From positions 62,001 to 126,000 of the forward strand of contig CAKUIF010000002.1 in the NCBI GenBank assembly GCA_934660915.1: a DNA stretch of 64,000 nucleotides. The letters run 5' to 3'. Shown here one piece after another: positions 35,095 through 42,370 of the stretch. Position numbers and translations under genes: made by a program. The notes under the pieces are model-generated. The model worked only from the letters and a program-made list of their open reading frames with translations, was not told the origin of the DNA and searched no databases. Each line of letters starts with the position of its first letter. Within the stretch, counting starts at the first letter, position 1. The stretch is from an uncultured Olsenella sp. (GTDB lineage Bacteria > Actinomycetota > Coriobacteriia > Coriobacteriales > Atopobiaceae).

Positions 35095-36450
35095 TTACTG
35101 CCGAGGCACCGGCGGCGGAGTTGCCCCGCCGCTGTTGAACAGGACCGCAAGCCCTGCCACAGAGCTCACCGGAGCCCAATCGGCCATCCCTTCTTTCCAA
35201 ACAAGAGAAGCCGGAGTGAGGTCGCCGGCCGTCGCCATACCGCGAAGAGCCGCAAGGTCAAACGGTCCCGCGGCGGCGCCGTTAACAGCCACGTAATATC
35301 GCTCGACGGGAATCGGCGGCGGCACGGAAGCCCCCGGGACCGCACCAGAAACGGCAGGCGATCCGCCCATTATGCCGTTCAGCGTGCTTGCGATGTTCTG
35401 ACCAACGGCACTGCCAACCGCCATGCCCGCCGCCATGCCGGCCATATCCATCCCTCCCCCGCCGCCAAGGCCAACGTTCGCCGAACCGTGCTCACCCATG
35501 TGCCCTAGCGCCTCCGCGCCAGCAACGCCGACTTCTGCCTGCTTCTCTATCTGGAACGAAGGCAGGTTCGCGGATTGAGTCTGTTTGTGAACCCGATACT
35601 GGCCCTCTTCGCGCTCAATACGCAGCGTTTCCTGAAGGTTCTCCATCTGAACGCGCTGCATGTCATGGATATTCTTGACGTTTGCCTCCGTCTGCGCGCG
35701 GACAGTCGCCACAGCCACGTCACGAGACACCCACATCAGCTGCTGAAACCCTTCGCTTTCTTTGTCCACATCAATCGCGGAGATATCGAGCGAGCCGACC
35801 TCAATGCCAAATGTCTCCAAAAGCCGCGGGGCGAGCGCTCTTTGCGCAAGCTCCGATAAGTCATCGGTACGGCCCGCGAGCTGCTGCAGGGGGATCTCGA
35901 GGTTCATGGGCATATCGGCCAAGATCGTCTTTACACGGCGAGAAACCGCGTCTTTTATCTGCGTCCGAAAATCTTCAATACCGAACTCGTCAAGTCGGTG
36001 CAGCTCGATGAACCTCCGGTAATCGGCAATGTGGAAAGTAATGGCGCCGCGAACGGCCACGGGGACACCTATGTCCGGGAAGCGCGTGTCGAAGACGTCG
36101 AAGTATCGCACCGCAAAACGCGTCTGGATGACCTTCGCCAGGTTGATGAAATAGACCTCCGCCTGAAACGGCGCGCCTCCTCCATAGGCCCCCGCAACAA
36201 AACTGGCAATAATCGGCAGGTTTGAGGTCTTAAGAACCTCGTCGAAAGGACCCTCGATAAACTCCTCGATCGCATCCTCTCCTTTGCGGCGGCACACGAA
36301 AACAGCGACCGAGCCATCGCGCACACGCAAAGAGGAGCCCCAGCGAATCGCGTTTTCGCGACGGGAAATACCCTCAGGGCGCCATTTCCAGATCAGGTAG
36401 TCCTTCTCGTCGCAGCGGATCTCGTCCATGAGACCGGGTTTGTAAGGCAT
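35095..36450 (-). CDS. SPFH/Band-7 domain protein with C-terminal GYF_2 domain (YdjI-like)
   Basis: 451 aa. Residues about 1-45 are a conserved lead-in (MDEIRCDEKDYLIWKWRPEG), 50-270 the SPFH domain (PVAVRGAITFHIADYRRFI, GIEVGSLDISAIDVDKESEGFQQ), then coiled coil, a Gly/Met-rich segment (VGLGGGGGMDMAGMAAGMAVG), and a GYF_2 domain near 393-440 (YYVAVNGAAAGPFDLAALRGM, WKEGMADWAPVSSV). Family members are soluble or membrane-associated scaffold proteins, called virion core protein-like in some annotations. It is the last gene of a leftward cluster with zinc-ribbon membrane proteins and lipoproteins. A 98% identical copy of its first 46 codons occurs at 37698-37839. Confidence 0.9.
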   Translation of the reverse strand: MPYKPGLMDEIRCDEKDYLIWKWRPEGISRRENAIRWGSSLRVRDGSVAVFVCRRKGEDAIEEFIEGPFDEVLKTSNLPIIASFVAGAYGGGAPFQAEVYFINLAKVIQTRFAVRYFDVFDTRFPDIGVPVAVRGAITFHIADYRRFIELHRLDEFGIEDFRTQIKDAVSRRVKTILADMPMNLEIPLQQLAGRTDDLSELAQRALAPRLLETFGIEVGSLDISAIDVDKESEGFQQLMWVSRDVAVATVRAQTEANVKNIHDMQRVQMENLQETLRIEREEGQYRVHKQTQSANLPSFQIEKQAEVGVAGAEALGHMGEHGSANVGLGGGGGMDMAGMAAGMAVGSAVGQNIASTLNGIMGGSPAVSGAVPGASVPPPIPVERYYVAVNGAAAGPFDLAALRGMATAGDLTPASLVWKEGMADWAPVSSVAGLAVLFNSGGATPPPVPRQ

Positions 36451-36452
36451 GG

Positions 36453-36947
36453 CTACCTCTCCTTCTTCTGTAGGCAGAAGAAGAGCCCAATCAGAATTAC
36501 GACGGATATCAGAGCCGACGGTTGAGACAGAACCTTAGACAAGCCGGAGAACAGCCCCGTTCCAAGCTGCGCGACTAATATGAACGCATACAAAAGGATG
36601 AAGGCCCAAAGAACCTTCCCGCACCCTCCGAGCTTGAGAACATGCTCCTCGGCAGATTTCACGACATTCTTTGCAGATCCAACAGCATTCTGAACATCGG
36701 CGATCTTTTCCTCTCGGTCGGCACGAGCGAGCTCCGAAAGGTCGTAGCCGCAAAGGGGGCACACCTTATCCGACGGGGAAATCGGCTCGCCGCAGGCAGG
36801 GCACTTGTCTCTCCGTGGACGTTTCTTGATTTGACTCGGCTGCGCGGGTTCCGCGTCATCGGTAACTTCCTCGTAAGGGGCCCCACACTTGCTACAAAAC
36901 GAATCGCCCTCAGGAATTTCATTGCCGCATTTCTTGCAATAAATCAA
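36453..36947 (-). CDS. Double zinc-ribbon membrane protein
   Basis: 164 aa. Two zinc ribbons at the N-terminus (CKKCGNEIPEGDSFCSKCG, residues 4-22; CPACGEPISPSDKVCPLCG, about 49-67), a helical linker, then two hydrophobic segments (VLWAFILLYAFILVAQLG and ALISVVILIGLFFCL). It lies 2 bp before the SPFH gene and is probably coexpressed with it. Zinc-ribbon plus SPFH/GYF proteins often occur side by side in bacteria; the function is unknown. An inner-face zinc-ribbon adaptor is a reasonable guess. Confidence 0.8.
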   Translation of the reverse strand: MIYCKKCGNEIPEGDSFCSKCGAPYEEVTDDAEPAQPSQIKKRPRRDKCPACGEPISPSDKVCPLCGYDLSELARADREEKIADVQNAVGSAKNVVKSAEEHVLKLGGCGKVLWAFILLYAFILVAQLGTGLFSGLSKVLSQPSALISVVILIGLFFCLQKKER

Positions 36948-36971
36948 TTCGACTCCCCATAAATGGTTTCA

Positions 36972-37004
36972 CCGGCGGGCGGCCATACCGAGGCCGCCCG
37001 CCGG
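36972..37004. terminator. Strong hairpin after the 37034-37552 lipoprotein gene
   Basis: CCGGCGGGCGGCC and GGCCGCCCGCCGG form a perfect 13-bp stem with a 7-base loop. No U-run follows on the minus strand. Confidence 0.65.
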
Positions 37005-37033
37005 TACAAGACAACTTCAGCGAGAAGAACGCC

Positions 37034-37552
37034 CTAGTTCGTTGCGTAATCCATATATGCGTCCGTAATCTGAGCACCGTAGTCCATATACACCTGGTAC
37101 AGCTTCTGGCTCCACTCGTCATAAACGGAGTATTCGTCGCCGTTGCGGTACATGATCTTCGCCGTTTTTTCGACGCCCTCGTTCGCAATCTCGGCGAGCT
37201 TTTCCACTTTCTTGTTGCTAATCTCCGCGAGCGAGTCAACCTGACCGTCGGAACCATCGGCCTCAGCCTTGAACTCGTCGATCAGGGTTGGGGTGGCGTC
37301 GATGATTTTCTGGCTATACTCGCCGTAAACATCCTCATAGGATTCACCTGCGCCGATAAGGGAGTCCACAACGCTCTTCCCCTCGTTCTTCAGGTTGTCG
37401 GCAACGTTTTCAACTTCGCTGCTTTTCTCGGACGATTCTGTCATCTGACTTTGCCCTGAGGAAGAAGGCTCGTTCTTATTTGAAGATGAACCGCAAGCAC
37501 CGAGCGATATGGCAAGCAAGCCAGCGACTGCGGCAGCGATTAATTTCTTCAT
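37034..37552 (-). CDS. Small acidic lipoprotein of unknown function
   Basis: 172 aa. Signal peptide with lipobox ISLGAC (Cys20), then a Ser/Asn/Glu-rich spacer (GSSSNKNEPSSSGQSQ) and a helical, charged domain (VDSLIGAGESYEDVYGEYSQKII ... QKLYQVYMDYGAQITDAYMDY). It has no match that I recognise. GGAGC precedes ATG. Its 5' flank (37545-37697) is a 94% copy of the 5' flank of the Ltp lipoprotein at 39354-40019, so the two genes sit behind the same regulatory region. Confidence 0.8.
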   Translation of the reverse strand: MKKLIAAAVAGLLAISLGACGSSSNKNEPSSSGQSQMTESSEKSSEVENVADNLKNEGKSVVDSLIGAGESYEDVYGEYSQKIIDATPTLIDEFKAEADGSDGQVDSLAEISNKKVEKLAEIANEGVEKTAKIMYRNGDEYSVYDEWSQKLYQVYMDYGAQITDAYMDYATN

Positions 37553-37697
37553 ACGATGCTCCGTTCAGTAGGACACCAACTGACGGCTTCCATTCTGAAA
37601 AGGACCTTGATTGAATTCCTCAGTTGCCAACTGAATCTTGCGACCTATTCCGTAAACGGCCCACCCCTACCACGGCTGGGCGTGGACCTCGACGGTC
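37545..37697 (-). repeat. Duplicated lipoprotein promoter region plus tail of kinase gene, copy 1
   Basis: 153 bp here and 155 bp at 40012-40166 agree at about 94%. The copy covers the first codons of the lipoprotein gene, its whole upstream region, and about 30 bp that correspond to the last ten codons of the kinase gene (ending HAQPW). It then joins abruptly to SPFH sequence at 37698. This shows that a kinase-lipoprotein junction was duplicated or moved. Confidence 0.85.
37620..37634. promoter_or_regulatory. TCAGTTG-C-CAACTGA palindrome, copy 1
   Basis: A perfect 7-bp-arm palindrome about 75 bp upstream of the lipoprotein start. The same 15 bp occur at 40087-40101 and a variant at 41838-41854, upstream of the kinase. 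Candidate operator for a shared regulator. Confidence 0.5.
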
Positions 37698-37857
37698 GAA
37701 CAGCGACCGAGCCATCGCGCACACGCAAAGAGGAGCCCCAGCGAATCGCGTTTTCACGACGCGTAATACCCTCAGGGCGCCATTTCCAGATCAGGTAGTC
37801 CTTCTCGTCGCAGCGGATCTCGTCCATGAGACCGGAACGGTTAGGGAGTGAATCCAC
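37698..37857 (-). pseudogene. Truncated SPFH gene fragment fused to kinase 3' sequence
   Basis: About 140 bp match the first 46 codons of the SPFH gene at 35095-36450 (three mismatches), through GSSLRVRDGSVAV, and then run out of frame into the kinase tail. A 70-codon frame (37645-37857) remains open and its GTG overlaps the stop of the upstream zinc-ribbon gene (TAGTG), so a short chimeric peptide could be made. I regard it as a recombination scar. Confidence 0.75.
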
Positions 37858-38509
37858 TACATCACCCCTAATAATTTACCGAACCACATCAGCAGCAAGA
37901 CCATGGGGAACATTCCAAGCAAGAGAATAAATGCCCACTGGTCCTCGATTTTTGCCAGCATCGTCTTTTTACTTACATCGGCCTTTAATCTCTTGATCAA
38001 TTCAAAGTCATCATCCGCGCCAAACAAACGCTCCGCTTTTGTATAAGACTGCTCAAACTTCGATAGCCATGCCGACATGAGAGCTGTGTCGGTTGCAGAC
38101 GCAAAGAATCCACGCGACAAAGTGGCGTTCCCGCTCGCCATAGACATGAACTCGTAAAGGTCTTCTTTTGTGTTCGGTATTGGCCAGGTTTGAATCAGAT
38201 TGATCTTGCGCTTGTCCGTTGCCGAAATCTCATCTTCCTCGTCATCCTTATTTTTTCTTGGCCGCATGGCTTCTATCTTGTCCAGCTTCTCGGACAACAA
38301 CGCAATCGATCCTTCGGAGGCATCACGAATCTCAAAGCCACATGCCGGGCACTTAGTTTCGTTTTTTCCACGACCTCACCACAGGCGGGGCAATATAGCA
38401 AGGTAGTTTTTTCTTTCCTTTTGCTTTGATCTCTGACCGGGCTTCCGCAATTCCCGCAGAACGCGTTACCCTCCACAAGTTTTGCTCCGCATTTGGTGCA
38501 ATAAGCCAT
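37857..38509 (-). pseudogene. Zinc-ribbon membrane protein gene with frameshift in an A6 run
   Basis: The 5' part from ATG 38509 encodes CTKCGAKLVEGNAFCGNCG and CPACGEVVEK, then loses frame. Reading one base back at the run of six A (38362-38367, minus strand) gives NETKCPACGFEIRDASEGSIALLSEKLDKIEAM, which completes the third zinc knuckle and leads into the open frame that ends at 37857 with a hydrophobic C-terminus (FILLLGMFPMVLLLMWFG). The restored protein has about 217 aa: zinc ribbons, a helical domain and one transmembrane helix. Options are a true mutation, a sequencing error in a homopolymer, or slippage on the A run. The C-terminal part alone could start at ATG codons inside but would lack the zinc sites. 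Confidence 0.75.
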
Positions 38510-38525
38510 TGTCTTCTCCCAATGC

Positions 38526-38556
38526 GGAGGACGCCGTCACCCGCCCGGCGTCCTCC
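38526..38556. terminator. Hairpin between two island genes
   Basis: GGAGGACGCCG and CGGCGTCCTCC form a perfect 11-bp stem with a 9-base loop between the lipoprotein stop at 38625 and the zinc-ribbon gene start at 38509. No U-run. Confidence 0.6.
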
Positions 38557-38624
38557 GACTCTACTCTGCATGCCTTACTGTTTGTTGTTTCGGCTCTTCA
38601 ACCGGAAACGAGTTGCTCCAGGGC

Positions 38625-39344
38625 CTAAGCGTCAGGAGAATCAATCCAGACGTACATGGTGTCGAACCCTTGGTATTCGGCAATCACCTTATAGCCATCG
38701 GCATTAGTAGCTCTAAACCATTTATCCTGTCGGCTGTAATCGACATCGAATCCCGCCGAGATAAGCGAGTCTACATACGCTGAATAGTCTTTCAAGGGAG
38801 TCTTCCCAATCAGGACGCAATACCGGGTACTGGTGTTGACGTCGGTTTTTCCCATAGTCGATGAAGGGGCAGGAACACCGGCGGCGGGACCTGTAGTAGG
38901 CCAGACAATCTCACTTAACTGAATCGGAGGTTCCAAATTGAGGGCGAACTTCTGGTCATCCTTCCAGAAATAAACGCTTACCTTGTATCCCTCCTCATTG
39001 AAAGCCTCGTAATTCACTCCGATTTTTTCCTCATCAACGGTAAAGCCTGCCGCCTCGCATCTCTTCACATAATCATTGAAGGCCGCTTCATCGCTATCGA
39101 ATACCCATGCTTGAAGTATCGTTTCGTTATTATTGTCTATCTCTCCGCTGCTTGACCTCGGAGTCGGCACTTTTGCCGCAAGTGAATCATCCGGCCACCA
39201 TTCACTTTGTATCTCTTCTTGCTGCACGGGCTCAGCTGTAGATGATGCCCCCTCGCTATTGTTCGCAGCGGCTCCCGAACTGCAGCCCGATATCGCAAGC
39301 GACATGACGGCAGCAACAATCAGTATTCGTTGTTTCTTTTTCAT
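38625..39344 (-). CDS. Lipoprotein with two copies of a W-P/DUF6591-like domain
   Basis: 239 aa. Signal peptide with lipobox LAISGC (Cys21). Two tandem domains of about 90 residues follow, each beginning with a Trp-Pro motif: WWPDDSLAAKVPTPRSSSGEI and VWPTTGPAAGVPAPSSTMGK, each continuing with a conserved pattern of a Tyr-Val helix (NDYVKRCEAAGFTVD / AYVDSLISAGFDVDYS) and EGYKV / DGYKV strands. I believe this matches DUF6591, but this is from memory and should be tested. It precedes the zinc-ribbon gene and follows the Ltp lipoprotein 9 bp downstream. Confidence 0.8.
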   Translation of the reverse strand: MKKKQRILIVAAVMSLAISGCSSGAAANNSEGASSTAEPVQQEEIQSEWWPDDSLAAKVPTPRSSSGEIDNNNETILQAWVFDSDEAAFNDYVKRCEAAGFTVDEEKIGVNYEAFNEEGYKVSVYFWKDDQKFALNLEPPIQLSEIVWPTTGPAAGVPAPSSTMGKTDVNTSTRYCVLIGKTPLKDYSAYVDSLISAGFDVDYSRQDKWFRATNADGYKVIAEYQGFDTMYVWIDSPDA

Positions 39345-39353
39345 GATGACCTC

Positions 39354-40019
39354 CTATTTACTCAAATTGTTGATGGCGTACTGTGCCTCATCCGCAGTGA
39401 ACTGTTCTCCGTAATCCGAGGTCAGTTGGTCACAGATCGCAGATGGGGACATATTCATCTGCTCTTGATAATCTTCCGCCTTGGCCAGCGCGTTAGCATT
39501 CCAGTCCGCATGAACGTTATCAACGGCATACTGCGCCTCATCGTCAGTGAATCTCTCGCCGTATTCCGAAACGAGCTGGTCGTAAATGCCTCGTTTGGAC
39601 ATATGCATGGTTTCGGAGTATTGTTCGGCCTTCTTCAGCGCGTTCGCATTCCAGTCCGCCTGAAGGTTATCAATGGCATATTGAGCGGCATCGGCACTGA
39701 ACTGCTCCCCGTAATCCGATGTCAACTGATCATAAATTGCCTGCTTAGACATATACATGATGTCCGAGTACTGCTCCGCCTTTATAAGCGCGGAGCGATT
39801 CTCTTTCGGCACGCTAGCGTCATTCTCAATTTTCTCTATCGTTTCTTTTGCCTTGTCCTCAGCAAACGAGATGGCATCCTTTTCTGAGGACTCCTCGCTT
39901 TGAGAAGCGGCATCATTTGGTGGCGCGGGCGCGCCCCCACTCGAAGAATCTTTTGCGCTGCATCCCCCAAAGCACAGCGCAGTCACGAGCAACGCCGCCG
40001 CAAACATTTCCTTCTTCAT
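39354..40019 (-). CDS. Ltp-repeat surface lipoprotein
   Basis: 221 aa. Lipobox ALCFGGC (Cys19), an Ala/Pro/Ser spacer, then three tandem repeats of about 48 residues (starting near 82, 132 and 180), each with AEQYSD.MYMSK..IYDQL.S.YGEQF..D.AQYAIDN. This is the host cell-surface-exposed lipoprotein (Ltp, PF07553) repeat. In Streptococcus thermophilus phage TP-J34 an Ltp lipoprotein blocks DNA injection by related phages. No phage genes surround it here, so it is a chromosomal member in a signalling island. Its 115 bp upstream gap with the kinase is the template of the duplicated region at 37545-37697. Confidence 0.9.
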   Translation of the reverse strand: MKKEMFAAALLVTALCFGGCSAKDSSSGGAPAPPNDAASQSEESSEKDAISFAEDKAKETIEKIENDASVPKENRSALIKAEQYSDIMYMSKQAIYDQLTSDYGEQFSADAAQYAIDNLQADWNANALKKAEQYSETMHMSKRGIYDQLVSEYGERFTDDEAQYAVDNVHADWNANALAKAEDYQEQMNMSPSAICDQLTSDYGEQFTADEAQYAINNLSK

Positions 40020-40166
40020 ACGATGCTCCGTTCAGCAGGACACCAATTGACGGCTTCCATTCTGAAAAGCACCTTGATTGAATTCCTCAGTTGCCAACTG
40101 AATCTGGTGAGCTATTCCGTAAACGGCCCGCCCCTACCACGGCTGGGCGTGGACCTCCACGGTCGC
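40012..40166 (-). repeat. Duplicated lipoprotein promoter region plus tail of kinase gene, copy 2
   Basis: Counterpart of 37545-37697, here in its complete context: Ltp lipoprotein start, 114 bp intergenic, and the intact kinase 3' end. Probably the parental arrangement. Confidence 0.85.
40087..40101. promoter_or_regulatory. TCAGTTG-C-CAACTGA palindrome, copy 2
   Basis: Identical to the palindrome at 37620-37634, in the promoter region of the Ltp lipoprotein and 33 bp after the kinase stop. Candidate operator. Confidence 0.5.
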
Positions 40167-41744
40167 GTAGTCTGACGCGCCGTAGTCCGCTATAGAGAAG
40201 GGCGTGGACTCGCCTGCGGCGGGGACGGTCGTGAGGAAGTCGATTGCGCCGCCCACGATCTGGCCCGCGTCGTCGCGCAGCACGGAAGTGAGCATCACCG
40301 AGTTGGACAGCGGCGCGGACTCGCTCCATAAGCCGTCGCCGCTCAACGAAACGCTGCCCATAATCGTCAGCCCGCCAAACGAATCGGTCCTCGCCGAGAT
40401 GCCAGAAACTTCGAGCGAGATAGGCGTCGTCACCCGACGCTCCTTGGTCGTGGCCCCGGCCTCGAGCGTGACCTCGACCCTGGCGGTCGTTCCTGCCTCC
40501 GCGGTCGACTGCGCATAGATGTACGAGGTCTGGCCCGGAAGGCTGACCATCGCGCCCTGCTCCTCCGTAAAGGTCTGGGCACCGGCGCCATCGTAGCCCG
40601 TCACGCGAATAATCGGCATGTCGACGGCCATATTTTCGCTCGTGTTCTGCAAGCCGACAACCGCATGGACATAACCCATCGAGTCGACAGACCAGCCGTA
40701 CTCGGCGATTTTGAGCGGTAGATCGTCGACGGAGACCGCGCCTGCTTCCGCCGGCGTCGACGTTGACGTTGGCGTTGGCGCCACCGCCGCTCCACTCGAG
40801 TCAGCCGACACGCTGTGCCCTTCTTCCCACCGCCCAAGCACAAAGAAGAACACCAGGCCAACGGCAAGAAGCACCGCCGCGATTGCTATGACGATCGCCT
40901 TCTTGGACAGCCCCTTCCGAGTCCAAGTGGCCGCCGCACGCACGCCAGACGAGGCGCCGCCGCCCGCGGGCGCGCCGACCTCCGCGTCGCCACATCTCCC
41001 AAGGACGCGCGCCATCTCGGCCGCGCTCTGGTACCTGGAGCTCGGCTCGAACGCGCACGCGCGGGCAACAACCTCCGCAAGACGCGAATCGGTTGCATCG
41101 GCGTCCCCCAGGGCCCGCTCGTACTCGCCCCCGTCCGGCTGCAGGCCAGTGAGCATGTACCCGAGCAGCTTGCCGATGGCGTACACATCTGAGCGCGCGT
41201 CGGTCTGAGCGAAGCCGTACTGTTCCGGCGAGGCGAAGCCGCGTGTGCCGAGCGACGTTGTATCGCGAGAAGCGCCCTCGACGCGCATGCGGGCAATGCC
41301 CAGGTCAATGAGGTGCGCGCCATCGGCGGCAACGATGACGTTGCGGGGACTCAGGTCTCGGTGAACCACCCCGCGCGAATGAAGCGCCGCCGCGGCCTCG
41401 CAAATGTCCGACGCAAGGCTCGCCGCCTCCTCCGGGACCAGGCGCTTCTTTGCCACAACGAGCTCCTCGAGCGTCTGCCCGGGAACGAAGTCGTACACAA
41501 CCACGAACTGGTCGGGCAACGAGTAAGTAGCCTCGACCTTGGGAAGACGAGCGCAGCCGCACGACTCGATGAGGGACCAGACACCTTGGTTGGCGAGCCT
41601 GTTCGGGATCTTCTTTCTAACGAATGGGCCAGCGCCGTCGATGGTCACGAGCTCGGTCACGCCACCGGCGCCGCGAGCGAGCACACGCTCGACGCGGTAC
41701 ATATCGTCGATGCTCATGGCATGCATGACCTGCTCGTCGTTCAA
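40134..41744 (-). CDS. Membrane-anchored Ser/Thr protein kinase with extracellular FxLYD-like domains
   Basis: 536 aa. Kinase domain about residues 10-250: glycine loop ARGAGGV, Lys pair RKK, catalytic loop HRDLSPRNV, DLG instead of DFG, and APE-like SPEQYG; the activation segment has DTTSLGTRGF. One transmembrane helix follows (AIVIAIAAVLLAVGLVFFFVLG, near 288-309), and then about 220 extracellular residues with two FxLYD-like beta domains (GYVHAVVGLQNTSENMAVDM...VSLPGQTSYIYA). I choose TTG 41744 because AAAGGATGG lies 9 bases upstream; the frame runs to 41783. It heads the lipoprotein/zinc-ribbon/SPFH island and follows the XRE gene. No phosphatase is seen nearby. Confidence 0.85.
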   Translation of the reverse strand: MNDEQVMHAMSIDDMYRVERVLARGAGGVTELVTIDGAGPFVRKKIPNRLANQGVWSLIESCGCARLPKVEATYSLPDQFVVVYDFVPGQTLEELVVAKKRLVPEEAASLASDICEAAAALHSRGVVHRDLSPRNVIVAADGAHLIDLGIARMRVEGASRDTTSLGTRGFASPEQYGFAQTDARSDVYAIGKLLGYMLTGLQPDGGEYERALGDADATDSRLAEVVARACAFEPSSRYQSAAEMARVLGRCGDAEVGAPAGGGASSGVRAAATWTRKGLSKKAIVIAIAAVLLAVGLVFFFVLGRWEEGHSVSADSSGAAVAPTPTSTSTPAEAGAVSVDDLPLKIAEYGWSVDSMGYVHAVVGLQNTSENMAVDMPIIRVTGYDGAGAQTFTEEQGAMVSLPGQTSYIYAQSTAEAGTTARVEVTLEAGATTKERRVTTPISLEVSGISARTDSFGGLTIMGSVSLSGDGLWSESAPLSNSVMLTSVLRDDAGQIVGGAIDFLTTVPAAGESTPFSIADYGASDYATVEVHAQPW

Positions 41745-41837
41745 AACCACCCATCCTTTTTGGCGCACCAGGGACACCCCCACAGCAGGAGCACGCGGCG
41801 CCGATACTTCAGTTTAAGCGCAGCGAGACGGTATATC

Positions 41838-41854
41838 TTCAGTTGACGACTGAA
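41838..41854. promoter_or_regulatory. TTCAGT-N5-ACTGAA palindrome upstream of the kinase
   Basis: A variant of the 15-bp palindrome found twice in the lipoprotein promoters. It is about 94 bp before the kinase start, in the gap to the XRE gene. Confidence 0.4.
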
Positions 41855-41908
41855 TCGGCGGGCGGCAAAAAGCCGCAGACGGGGCGGCCGTCGAGCGGAC
41901 GGGCGCCG

Positions 41909-42361
41909 CTAACGCAGCGGGCCGGTGCCCAAAAGCGTCTTCTCGCCGAGGCGATACAGCTCGTCATCGGCCTCCTCGCGAGAAAGCCCGCGCTCGAAGC
42001 ACCAGATAAGAATCGCGTCGCGCGGGACCTTGCACCACAACTCGCTTACGCCCGCCAGCCGAAGCAGACGCTGAGCCTCGCGCAGGTTGCAGCCGAGGCC
42101 GAAGGCCAGCATGACGGCATGGTCGTGGCCCGGGCGGCTCTTTCCGGAAAAGATGTCGTAGACAACGGTCGCGTTCAGCCCACTTGCGCGCACCACGTCA
42201 GAGCGGCGAATCCCGCGGCTTTCCAGCAACTCGTTCAGGTAGTCAGGCAGATCGCGTTCGATCGTCGTCCCCTCGGAGGCGAGGTATGCCTCCGGAGTCG
42301 ACGAAGCGAGGAGCTGCTCGAGCAGCTCCTCCGTTATGCGCTCCTTGCCGCCTTGCGCCAC
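41909..42361 (-). CDS. XRE-type helix-turn-helix protein
   Basis: 150 aa. N-terminal helices are followed by an HTH at about residues 42-95 (LPDYLNELLESRGIRRSDVVRASGLNATVVYDIFSGKS) with the usual XRE spacing, then AVMLAFGLGCNLREAQRLLRLAGVSELW, which is also common to HTH proteins paired with kinases. It lies 9 bp after metA on the same strand and before the kinase, so it may be read from the metA promoter or its own. It is the best local candidate for the regulator of the TCAGTTG palindromes. Regulation target is inference. Confidence 0.75.
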   Translation of the reverse strand: MAQGGKERITEELLEQLLASSTPEAYLASEGTTIERDLPDYLNELLESRGIRRSDVVRASGLNATVVYDIFSGKSRPGHDHAVMLAFGLGCNLREAQRLLRLAGVSELWCKVPRDAILIWCFERGLSREEADDELYRLGEKTLLGTGPLR

Positions 42362-42370
42362 GTAGGCCCC

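Noticed and set aside
39354..40019. Prophage lysogeny module because of the Ltp lipoprotein
   Set aside because: No integrase, repressor, packaging or structural genes within the window, so the gene is taken as chromosomal.
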